Source: Physcomitrium patens (lineage: Eukaryota; Streptophyta; Bryopsida; Funariales; Funariaceae). Taken from it: 64,000 bases of DNA. Location of the stretch: contig NC_037256.1 of the NCBI RefSeq assembly GCF_000002425.4, positions 5,513,087 to 5,577,086 on the forward strand, given 5' to 3'. Below, in pieces: positions 24,801 to 36,342 of this stretch. The position numbers and the translations under genes were made by a program. Within the stretch, counting starts at the first letter, position 1, and the number at the start of each line of letters is the position of its first letter. The notes under the pieces are model-generated. The model was not told where the DNA came from. It saw only the letters and a program-made list of their open reading frames with translations, and did not search any database.

Positions 24801-25277
24801 CGACGTGCTTGAAGTGATGGCAATCTATTCGAAGATCAAAGTCAATAATTTAGTAAGTTGACTTTCCAGACACCATACATACAAGCCTCTCCACCTAAAT
24901 CACAAACTTTGACAGCGGTTTTGTGGAAACGTAATATTTAAAAGCTGTAATGAAAAGTTCACCTTGGAAGAATGTTTGTTCTGAATTGCGTATTGCCACC
25001 CAATATAATGTGGAAACATTCCAATGTGAGGCGGCAGGATTCGAGTGCAATCAGGGTTAGAACCAAGGTGCCCATTCAAAGGTGAGTTCAAATGCTCTTT
25101 TTGAAGACCAGGCAGCAGAGAGTTGTCCCCAAGCCGAGCCGAATCCACAAGATCCCCACCTCTCCATTGAAGTCCAAAAGCAAATAGAGCTAGACACACA
25201 GTAAGCGATGTCAACACAAAGAGAATCCTCTGAGAGGTTGACGGAGCGGGTGCGAACCGCGAAGATGGCATTGGCAT
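21850..25277 (-). CDS. KOB1-like: KOBITO1/ELD1-like glycosyltransferase, type II membrane protein
   Basis: Ten minus-strand exons join in frame: 25277-24963, 24824-24675, 24470-24418, 24023-23915, 23732-23598, 23491-23259, 23073-22932, 22747-22701, 22503-22416 and 22122-21850, for 514 residues. A signal anchor spans about residues 18-36 ([19 protein letters not shown]). The lumenal part has IHLDTDEL (about 218-225), a DxD-type motif, then [28 protein letters not shown] and [20 protein letters not shown]. These match the plant KOBITO1/ELD1/ABI8 family, known from Arabidopsis for cellulose deposition, cell elongation and plasmodesmatal or ABA phenotypes; its sugar substrate is not settled. The start at MPMPSS was chosen because it puts the anchor near the amino end; an upstream in-frame Met (25355) would add 26 residues. 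The carboxyl tail is low-complexity. Confidence 0.9.
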
Positions 25278-28200
25278 TGTATCCCAAACATGTGTATCAC
25301 TGCCGCAGCATTCTTGGACTAATCCCTGCTTTTGAACAATTTGTGCACTCTGCAACTCACACTAATGCTCTCTTGACGTTCACGCAGGAATTTTTACAAA
25401 ACTGCTCTGTCATGTGCCTGTTCTACTTCAAACCCTAGTGCCTGGATCTCTTAAAAATTGACTCCTCCGCTGAGGAGAAGTTAATGTCGGCACCCGCTCC
25501 CTTTTTCGCTTCCTGATCTAGCTTGCTATCACATTTTTAGATCTTACTTGAAACCATTGTGCGTATGCATAGCGATGTCACAGAAAGCTACTGTTGCTCC
25601 CGAATCTTTGACTGCCTATTCGCAGCCAGGAATTTGATCCAGTATCTGCAATAAAGGAAGTAGAAACAGACACCAATTAAGAGGAGTGATAAAGAAGTGG
25701 TTCTTGTCTAGACGAAAGAGCGATGGCGCAAGCAAGAGCACCCACCGCATCCAGATTATCAATATTCTTTGCGTCGGTCGAAGCAACCACGTTACACACA
25801 CGCAGACTTTTTGAGATTAGGACAAGCAAAGGTTAAAATCCAAGAGTCCAGAAGCTTCAGATTCCTCGCATACCCGAACTAAGCCACACCAGAAAACACA
25901 CGAGCTCTACACTCCGACTTCCAACCTTCCAACACCCACCAATACGGCAATATTGCGCGGATCACGCACTGGACGCTCAATTCTCGGCACCATCCCAACT
26001 CCACTCCACGAACTAAACCCCTAAAGCCTACAGATCTGACGTCTCCAGCAACAGAAAGCCGATAACCAGTTGTTTGGAAATCTCTCCCGATGCACAAACT
26101 TCCTTACCGAAGCGAGAGAACAACCTAAAGCGATTGGCGAAATCTGCTCAAGATCAAAACCGAACTACATCTCCTTCTCTTTCTCCTTCTTCGTCTTCGT
26201 GGCAAAAAAAAAGCACTCTTCAAAAATCTTTTCGAGTTCGACAAGCAGGGAATCGCGAAACTTAACCTAACACCGAAAAGAAGAGGTCAAGAATCCCGAG
26301 CTCCCCACGAGTCATCAAAATCACGACAAGAAGACGTGGGGGATTGACAGCACAGGGTTCGCAGTCGACTTGTGAGACTCACACTGGATTGGATGGTGAA
26401 CGATCAACAGTAGTCGTAATAGTAGTACCCAAAATGAAAGGAGACAGACAGACAGCCCCAATGGAGGAGGAGGATGACGATGATAGAGGGAGAGAGGGAG
26501 GAAGTGAGCAGTAGGTTTCATCAATCATTCAAAGTAAATGATGCCCTGTCATGCAAGCAAAAATAGCTCTCTTCTTCTTCTTCTTCTTCTTCTTCTTCTT
26601 CTACTGCTCCTTCTTCTTCGACAGAAGAGCCTCCTCCGTTCACCGAATTAGCGTCTCCTCCTCCCCCTGGAATCCCATCCCCTCATCATCATCCCGGATT
26701 CTAACCAATCCCACTACCACTCTCGGTGCGACGAGAAGTGCTTCACTCCACCACCAGAACGAATATAGCGAGAGAAGTGCTTTTCTGTGACATCACTGTA
26801 GTTGTTGTTGTCGTCGTCGTCATAGCGGGTATATATATATATCTAGTTCTCTCCCGGGGCGTCCATCCCCCCCCCACCCACACAAACCCTAAAATTCGCA
26901 GTTTTGGGAGTTGTCGGTAACAGGAGATTGTTTGGTGACATGGGTTCGGCGAGGAGCAACAACGAGAGGCGATTGACGGTGGTGAGAATTTGTGCAACAT
27001 CGTGCAGGAGTCGTAGAATAAAAGGGCATGGACATGGGAATTTGCTGCTATCCTGCCCGCACCCACAGTAATTAATGGCCTCCACTGACCCCCCCAATAT
27101 TTTTCCTACATGCTGACGTGTCTCCCTACTCGCCATGTCATCAGGGATCCCACTTCGCACTGTTATCATCGCTGACGTGGCTCCTCATTTGGCGCCAAAC
27201 TTTGTACGTAAGTCCTTTTTTGGGTTATAATTCTCGTAAATGCTTTTTGTGGAAATATTGGTTTGAATGTGGGCACACTACTATTGATCATGGAAACCAT
27301 TCTTTGCAATTACACACTTTTGTATTTTTGATACATTATCTATATCTTTTGTCTTATTCTTAGGAGTCGTATCAGTTTGTTTTTATATTTTATATTTTTA
27401 TTATTATTAGTTTAGTTGAAATTTTGGTTGTAATTCTCTCTTTACAATGCAAATATTTTGACATCCATAACTTATGTTGGGCTCGTGCCTGAAGTCTAAG
27501 TATAAATAAGAAAGTGGAATTGGGATTTGTGATGTTGTTTGGTGTGTGCATGCATTCATGTAAAATTCAGATCTTTTGTGTAAAGCTTCTTGTGTAGAAA
27601 TTGTCCAAAATGAATTTTTACGTGAAAGCATGATAATTGATGATATGTACTTTTGTCATTATCTTTTACTATCTCAAAATATGACAAAAAAATTTTAGTG
27701 ATAATTATGATATAAGAAGAAAAAAAGAAGCAAATTGTGGTGCATTTAGATTTTTCTCAGTAGCTAACACATGAATTTTTTTTTAAGCGGCATGTTTAAA
27801 AAATATTGAATATAATATTTTGAATAAAAAGCATAATATTTGCCAAATCCATGCCTATAGCCTAGGCAAGGTAAGAAAATATTGCAGCTGTACTTGAAAA
27901 TTTAAAATAAACTAGTGCCAAAAATACATAAATTTTGCAAAGAATAGTTCTAACCAAAAACGAAATTTAAAAATTGAAAATCTTTACATGTGATTACTTA
28001 AAATAATTAACAAATAGAGAAGTTGAAGGATGAAGGAGTAAATAATATTTATTTAACAGGATACACGTAAAATGTTTTTTTGAAACAAATCAATATAATA
28101 AACTTGCCATGTGGATTTTTTAAAATTTTAACATGTGCATATTATATAGACAGAATTTTAATAGCCATTGTAACACAAACACTTAAATTTCCAACAACTG

Positions 28201-29886
28201 TATAAATACAAAAAACAAGAAAAAGTCAGCCATGCTTATTGTTGGAGTGTTTTTATACATATAGTATTGTACATTCAACAATACTCTTGGCAAAGATAGG
28301 ATTTATGGAAAATCTAAGTTATTTTTTTATTTTTTAATTTTATTGTAATTGTATCTTGTTGATTGTCATAGCTTATGCAAGACACATCAAAAAAAAAAGT
28401 TGTCTTTATCTCAATGTAATAAATAGATCCAATTTAACCAAAAGCACAGTAATGTGTTTGTCTTAAAATAGATGTGATTAATTTTCTATTCATTTATAAT
28501 TTATTCTTCAACAATCCATGTAGTAAATTGTTAAACAGCCAGTTTAGTTCTATCGTAAAGACTATTGCAAGATGAAGATTACACGAATAATCAAAATCAC
28601 ACCAACTTTCAATTTTAGATTATAAAATTTTAGTTTTCTTATTTTAGAAAGATCCAAGTTTTTTTTAATTAAAATTGTATGCATTTTTGTCTAGCTTCCT
28701 GCAAAAAAAAAATAAATTAAAAATTAAAAATTAAAAATATTCTATAAAAATTAATTAAAAAAATGTGCTTTAATTTGTACAACTTATTTATTATGAGGCA
28801 CCAAAATGATATGCTTTGTACCAAATTCCTTTAAACTTTGAATTTTTCTATGCATGACAATGTAAACCATGTCAATTAATAATTGTTAGATGATACATAA
28901 AGTTTTTATTACCAAAAAAATTATAAAGGTTATTATGTAGTGTTCCAAGCCAATTTGTAAATGTCAAGTTTCTAAGATCTATATATAATAAATGAGCCAT
29001 TGCAATCTAAATAAATAAATAAATGTATATATATATATATATTTCTTAAATAAGTATACATATTGTTAAATATAAGATTAATTCATTGCCAATAATATGA
29101 TCTACAATCTAACTTGATTTAGAATGATTAATAGTATTTGTCTAAAATTATCCAACATTACAAATATATGTCTTTCAAATAGGAAATTATAAATAATTAT
29201 ATCATATATTTGTTAGTTTACTTTTAAAAAAATCAATTTTAAAATTAGTCTTATAAGTATGATCAAGTCAATTAGATCAACTGTTATTCACATACAACAT
29301 TTTGATGTGGAATGAAGCTCTATTAGAATTTCAAAGTATATATTCTCTACCTAAGTATGTATTAGGTTTTGTATCTGCCATATTACAATGTAGTTGTGTT
29401 GCAGAATCTAAACATCTGTTTTAGTTGCATTACAATATCGATAAATGTTTTTCCTATGATCGGTTTCTCCTATAATTCACACAATTTGGTCATATTTCTT
29501 GTATTTGTATGTTAACTCACATACATAACATTAGAATGCTATGTGGCACTCATGATTGAGCTTCTGTGTAAGTCTAAACTGAATGTTTGATTTTGTAAAT
29601 TCCACAGTGGCTTCTTTGCATTTCAACCTAACGCATGAGAGATCAGAAGCACAATATGAAAGGAGTCTAAAATTTACAGAAGTCAGAGACATTATGTTCT
29701 CACAAACATTATCTCCTCAAAAACATTATGAAGGTGTCTAAAATCTACATCGTCTTCTCAGAAACATATAGCAACATCGCTTCAGCCATTCAAATAACTC
29801 TCAATATCGTAAGAGACTTGACAGATACTAGCGAAGCGAATTGGTTTCGATTGAAATGATCCTACGACTCCAATGCTGAATAATGT
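25278..29886. other. Upstream region of the glycosyltransferase and AT-rich desert
   Basis: From 25278 to about 26500 is probable 5' leader and promoter of the minus-strand glycosyltransferase. About 26500-27170 is mixed-composition DNA with a (TTC)n run and a telo-box-like ACAAACCCTAAA near 26881. About 27200-29850 is AT-rich with no supportable gene and no transposon protein. Confidence 0.6.
26567..26613. repeat. (TTC)n microsatellite
   Basis: An uninterrupted CTT/TTC run of about 12 units followed by a second short run. On the minus strand it is a GAA repeat. Confidence 0.95.
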
Positions 29887-32800
29887 TCAGTGTGACTTCG
29901 AGAACAGTGAAATTGCATCTGCAATACCCACACTTCTTGCTGGGAGGGGAGCTGATACGTAACCAAGAGAGCGAGGGCGGTTCCAGATTGAACCGGGTTT
30001 GCTGCCTAGCAAAATTCTGCTCATTTCCACAACGTATGGATCCAGCTTTCGAAGTGGAAGTTGGTAGTTAGCTGGAATGTCCCCCTGCATATGACAAAGA
30101 TATCCTTTCATGAGCCACTCCTCGCAATAAATCAGCATGCAAGTCAAAGAGTGCACATCAATACACAGTGCATCCATTATGAGATAGAGAAAACAAGTAT
30201 CATGAACGAAGAAAGTAGTAGATTGGAGAACAAGGAAGGATGAAATAGTGTACAAAACATAATATCAGGAAGTTAGCTAAGATATCAATATTGTATAACT
30301 CCCGGTACATGGTGGGAACAAACCTGAGCATAATGAGATTGTAGATATCCATATAGAGCATCTTCAGCATCGTCTGTGAAGGGGAGATCCTCTTCTGCCT
30401 CTACTGCAATATCATCGGAGTTGGGCCCTCCGGATTTCTTGAATAGCAGACCAAATCAACATAAAGAAAGTAATACCACGTCAGTTATTCTCGCACCAAA
30501 CCCAAGGTCTTCTGCCGAAAAAGAAACAAAAGAAAAGGGAATACCCTCAAAGGGCTTCCAAGGAAATACAATTCTATAAACTCTTGGCTGGTGATACAAT
30601 CAACATGCAGAAGAGGTGGTCACCTTCTTTGAAGCTTTGGCAGCTTTTGAGAGAGCACCTCCACTCTTACGTAGCTTCGCTTCTCTTTTACGTCGACCAA
30701 CGCACACAACACAAAGACATCCTTGCCTGTGGGTCAGGGTACTGTGCCTGGGACCATTCAACGGGAAAGAGAAGCTCAGCACTGACGTTCGTAACTATCG
30801 CCATCACAAAAATGTAGTTGAAGGAACTGCAATTTACGAGAGACTCATACACGTCGCTTCGGCATAAATATGAGAGCGGATCGGCAAAAAGCTTCAGATC
30901 AGGCGGATGTGCAAATATGGGGGGAGAGTCAAAAGCATACCCATTCGGACGTTTCACTTTGGGTGGAATAGTAGCAATTCGCGAGCTTGTGGATTTTCGG
31001 TGAGTTTTTGAGGGAGCAGATCCATCTTCTTTCATAGGAGGTGTTTTCACTGGTCCTGCAGAGAATGGAACCCATATTCATCATACAACTAAAAAAAGTA
31101 AAAGAAAGCTCCTTAACATAGTGATCTGCAAATATAGTGACCTGGAGAACCTCCTCAGCTTTGTCTCTAAAAACATACCTTGCAAAGATTCTCGATTGAC
31201 ATTATTATTTTCGTCATTATCAAGCTCCTGTTCGGCTTGTAGAGATCCAAGCTGCTTGTCATCCCCACCAGAATTCTCTACTGCATTCATAGTATCTCTA
31301 TCTTGATCACCAAGATTCGCTCCTACAACCTTATTCTTTTGCTCTCTGGCCTTGCTTTCTGCCATCACTTGATCAACCGGGGCTACATTACCAAACCATG
31401 GGAACGGAAGGTTAGAAAACTAAATACGCATAGTGCTACAGTGCAATGAAGATGCAAATTCCTTGCCTGTTGCAAACACTATCGAGGTAAGTCTAAAGGT
31501 TGTAGAATCGATCATTAGTCGAGAGTATGGTAATCCTAGTACTCGAAGAGGTATAAATTTACCACTGCGTTTGACTTTTGTCTTCAACACAGTTCCCGCA
31601 TCAGGCTGGACAACCTTCGCCTTTTTCTTTTTTGAGACTTTGAATTGATCATTTGTCTGCTGATGGACTTGATCATTTACTGACTTGTCTAAGTTGGCTG
31701 TGCGGTTACAATTAAGCAGAAAGTAAAAAAATGGCACGGTGAGTTTTGGATGAAATACATGATAATCTAGCAATTCCAAATACTGGCACAAAAAACGCAT
31801 GATAAGCCATTTGCAACTTTAACGTGCCAAAAAAATATTTATAGCTGATTAGCGATTCTGCTGATATGTTAAAAAAAAGTTGTTTATCAAAGTGAAGCAC
31901 TACACAGAAAGCAATGTTCAATGTAGTGCCACTAATTCAAGTTTAGGACGGAAAAATTGCATGCGCATTTGCACTTGAACGATCTAGGAAAGTTTAGAAG
32001 AAACATCGTAGAATTGTGTCAGGAATTAAACCTTCGGTAGCGGTAGCAGCATGGAAAGAAAAGCCAGCTGCCAGGCAAAGTTTTTGGAAAGTGGACTCCA
32101 AATTCTTAAGGAACTCCATAATAGGATCGCCATCATCGTTGTACGTGCGACAATTGCTCCACACAAGAGCAACGTCTTCAAAGACATCGTCAACTGTATT
32201 ATACACTTCTCCTTTTTCCAACCTGTCTCGAATAGTGCCAAGGTCCATTGGTCGTTTCACCACTTCAAAATAGTCCTGAATAACGAATCCATTCAAACAT
32301 GAGTCTTAAAGTCGGCATCATTGATGACAAGACAAAGGCTCGTCTACAGATTCACGCTCTCCAAAAATCAATAAAATCAACAATAGTATGGTAATGATAC
32401 AGTTTTTCCGCAATCGTAACAATGCAATAAGACTATTCAAATTACTCTAACAAAAAGAATATTAAGGGAAAGAAGATAATTATGTACACATCTCGCAGTA
32501 GTGAAAATAAAATCTCACTGGAATGCCTAGTTTGACAGGGTCCACTGGCTTATTGAAAGGACCTGCTTCCTTCATCTTCATGATTCGCTTCAATGCCTGC
32601 ACCACGCCAAATGAGAGGTGAGCAATCAGCAGAATAGTAGACAAACAGCGTTTTAACTAGGGGAGTGGTAGTAATAAGAAAGATGATAACAACAATAAAG
32701 GATGATAATAATAATAATAATAAGTTAGGTTATCTCCATGGATATTGCTTTGTCCCTGTGAGAAGGTTAGACGTGTTATACGAGAGAAAATCAAATTCAA

Positions 32801-33829
32801 AATCAAATTCAAAAAATCAAAAATTCAATGAAACGCCAAACCACGAGAACCACGAAGCTGCAGGGACAACTAAGTCTTCCAAACCCCCCCAACCACATAA
32901 ACTCCAGCCATCATCACATCATGCAACTGGTCATTTAAAGCTGCAACAGAGCTGGCTAGCTATGCAACCGGACGTTTAGTCAGTTAATAAACACCACTTA
33001 TGTAGAAATATACCGACAGTACCGCCTTCAACCCAACGGTGTCTGGGATTGTGGGGACGACAGGTGCAGTCGTTGACAGTTCTTTGTCTTTAACTGCTGT
33101 GGGCGTTGACTTATTTTCCTTCTTCTTCGAAAAAATTCTAGCAATAAGTTCCCGAGTGTTGACTTCCGAAGACCCAGCTGTTGAGCGATTGTTTTCCTTT
33201 GACTTCGCAGTAGAGGGAATAGCTGCATTCACGGGAAGCACAACCTCAATCGACTTTGCACTGTCTTCGTTACTCTTCTCCTCCCCTTTCACTTTAGAGG
33301 AGCTAATTGGCAAGCTTTCTCGAAATTTCGACGGCCGGATTCTCAGTCTAGAACTACCTCTCCTCTTTTCCACCTTTTCTTTGGAGTTCACACCCTCGTC
33401 TGTCACCGACTCGTCATTCTCGGTCCCACTTTTATCCTCTACCTTGCGCAGAACCTGTGTTCCCCCTTGTGACTCTCTAAGCCTACTCTGGGAAACCAAG
33501 ACCTCTTCATCAGCAGTTGGTGCGGAAACAGCTTTTGCTTCATCCTCATTAACTAACTCGCACTTAGCTTTCAAATTTCTCCCAGGTGGTCCCCGTGGCG
33601 CCCGCTTCCTTTTGTTTTCGCCTCCAACTTTCGGTACACATCTATCGTCTACAGTAATTTTCGAGGTATCCACAGGCGCAGCTGCACCTTTCGCTGATGA
33701 TTTTGGTTGAAGTGGTGGCACATGCGTGACTGGCACTTTGGGTGCTGACTTCGTTAAAAGGGGTGACGCAGGTGTGTCAACAGGTCTAACATCGGCAGCA
33801 GGTTTACTTCTCGAACGTCTACCCTCCAT
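29887..33829 (-). CDS. Bromodomain protein with Lys/Ser-rich amino half
   Basis: Minus-strand exons: 33829-33014, 32596-32519, 32275-32032, 31697-31563, 31382-31179, 31055-30838, an exon ending at 30624 (start unresolved), 30437-30324 and 30084-29887. Residues 1-260 are low-complexity and basic, probably disordered and nuclear (ENKRKRAPRGPPGRNLK). The bromodomain (about 262-375) has [35 protein letters not shown] and SNCRTYNDDGDPIMEFL; the YN Asn is the acetyl-lysine-contacting residue of the family. After it come KKKKAK patches, an acidic segment and the end ISLFSKSH. No NET/ET domain is visible, so it is not a standard GTE/BET protein. The likely role is an acetyl-histone reader. The junction after 30838 does not join in phase with the next plausible exon (ending ALSKAAKASKK), so either the exon start is at a weak acceptor or the gene is damaged there. 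Confidence 0.82.
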
Positions 33830-35855
33830 GACTCCTTTCCCGGCCTTCTACCTCGACACATCTATCTCTCCCATGTTGATAGTAGCTCGAATGTAGTTAC
33901 TAAAAAATCCTAAGCAACAAAGCGCAAGGCAAAAAGGAAGAACAATCAACCCTGCAAGCAGTGATTCAATAGCACTCGTGAGATTCATGTCCAACCCAGA
34001 TTGTTCTGCCTTTAGCACATAAATTAATACAGCAAAGCCGCCAATAAATCATACTAAAGCATCCCGTTGTGCAACCTCCTAGTCCTTGAGCATCTCACCG
34101 TGCTTCGCAAGCTCTACCCTTCAGAATTGAATATTTAATCTCAAATAAAAACAAACTCCTTTTCAAACAAAGTTCACCGAAAAGCCTTCGAACATGTGAT
34201 AACTCTCAACCGTGAACACAAATTCAATGCAACACCTTGAGGGCGGTAGCTGCCCTCATGACAGGCAATGCAACTAAGAAACAGCAATCGGTTCCCAATA
34301 AACACATAAATAAGTAAATCAGGGGTGTAATCGTGGAAGAGAACGACGCGTACAAGTAAAGGCATTGACCACATTCAAAAGAACCCAAAAATGAAAAAGA
34401 AAAAAAAAAAGGGAAAAAAAAAGAAGCTAATTTTGCCAATTGATCGAAATTAATCACAAGTCGAACACGCGCTCCACAACAACGCAACCATCAAAGCGAC
34501 CTCAAATCCCCGTCACTTTATACAAATCCCGATCCTCTCACACAAACCATCCAACCTCCCACCACTCCACAAAAATCATGTGTCATGCTGCCTCCAACCA
34601 CCAACACCGTTCAAACCTCGCCCTACAAAAACCAGTCTCGAAACCCGTATCCGCCATCGCATGAAAGAACCGGAAAACCATAATAAAACGACCGCACCTA
34701 CAATGAACTCACTCGCTCACACACTCACGCACTAACTCACTCACTCGCCGCCACAAGAACTACAAAACCCAATTCGACGACGACAATGATCCACCACGTC
34801 GCAACAAACTTCCCGCTCACTTACATCGTTCACGAAATCTCTCCCCCTCGCTAACGAACCCAAATCTCGTGTGTTGGGCTTCGCGGCAAGAGTTTGAACA
34901 GTGCAGTATTGTTGTTCCTAGTGTAAGTGAGTGAGTTTTGTCCAGCTGATTCCTGATTCGGAGGTTGAAGCATTATGAGATTGCTCGCTCGCTGGATGGC
35001 AGCGTCACCTCCACTTCCGACGTTGCGACCGAGGCAGGGTTTTCTTTTTCGCTCATGGTGGGGAGGGGAAGGGAGCCCTAGCCCGGTATGCCAGTACACC
35101 AATTTGAGGTACTGACTCCGTAAAGTGAGGGGGATATTCCCCGGTGCTGAGCTCCAACCTCCGAAAGGCCGCTCGTTCCACGTCGGCGTGGTGAGCTGGA
35201 CTACTAGTCCCGCCATTTTTCTCACGCTTCAGTGGATACCTGCTTTTCTAATCAATGCATCGAGTATACCTCGACTGTGTCAAAATAATAATAATAATAA
35301 TAATCTCCTCTTGATAAATTATACACTTCTTCTTCACAAGTATATCTCATCCAACTCCTTCACAACTACTAAAATAGTCCATATATCAGTAGTTTTTTTA
35401 AAAAGAAAACCACAATGCATGAATAAACGATACTATACGTGACCACACCGTCGCGTATTCGATACAGTTAGAGAGAAAGAGACAGTATAAAATACGGAAT
35501 ATGCGAAGATTCGTTGCCACGCCACGCAAGGCCGAGCGCTGTCACCGCGCCATGTCAGCATCGCCGCGCATCACCGCGGAGGAGACGAAGCAGAGTGAGG
35601 GGCCAAGCCAGAGGCCAAAGATTCGGGGGCCATGAGTGGGGAATCCACGCTGCTGCTGCTGCTGTTGCTGCTTGCCGTCATTGTATTCTATTCTATTCTA
35701 TTCTGCCCTCCCTTCCATCTCTTCTTAATTCCGCTTCCTAGTTGCTTCTCCAAATTCCTCCTCCGATTCCTCATTTTGTGTCAGCACTTCATTTACGAAT
35801 CTGCTGCGAAATTGCAGTTCATCCCGGTCCGGTGCATGGCTTGGCTTTGTTGCCG

Positions 35856-35888
<33 letters not shown>

Positions 35889-36342
35889 CTGTCTGATTTA
35901 GTGCGTATCTTCTTGTTGGATTCGGTGTTTTAGGTGCGGTATCACTGGAATGTTGGTGGCGATGACCTTTTTGGTCTGCTGAGGTTGGAATTCGGGGTAA
36001 CGGAGTGTGAGCTGGAGGAGATCATGTCTCGGCGGTTGGTAGTAGACGGTGGTGGTGTTGTTGTTGACGTCCGATGTGATTAGGTTTTGGTGATTTTTGA
36101 TGGTCTGCGTGGAGTTGGATGGCATGGATGTTGGAGGTTGTGGGAAAGGCCGAGAGTGATTTCGAGAGAGCCGATTGGATGGGACACAGAAGCAGTGCTG
36201 GAATGCGAGGAAGAATTTACGTGGTGAGCGTTTGGCGGGGCACTTAGGCTCGGGCTGGTAGGGAAGAAGTGAATAATTCGACGTTGTAGCGACGTTGGTA
36301 AGCAGCAGCAGCAGCAGCAAAGGAGGAGGCGGCCGTATCTCG
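33830..36342. promoter_or_regulatory. Divergent upstream region of bromodomain gene and CUL4
   Basis: About 2.5 kb between the two start codons. The left part is probable 5' leader of the minus-strand bromodomain gene; the right part (from about 35.6 kb) is GC-rich and probably the long CUL4 leader. It contains an (AAT)n run at 35285-35303, a TTCTA run at 35686-35705 and a T tract at about 35858-35889. The 35632-35901 ORF (MSGESTLLLLLLLLAV...) starts with a good ATG but then runs into the T tract; it may be an upstream ORF. Confidence 0.5.
35857..35890. repeat. Poly(T) tract of about 32
   Basis: A long homopolymer T run in the putative CUL4 leader or first-intron region. Its length is prone to sequencing error. 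Confidence 0.9.

Noticed and set aside
33039..33710. 223-residue plus-strand ORF
   Set aside because: Antisense shadow of the Ser/Lys-rich first exon of the bromodomain gene.
34851..35225. 124-residue minus-strand ORF upstream of the bromodomain gene
   Set aside because: No family resemblance; lies in the probable leader or promoter between divergent genes.
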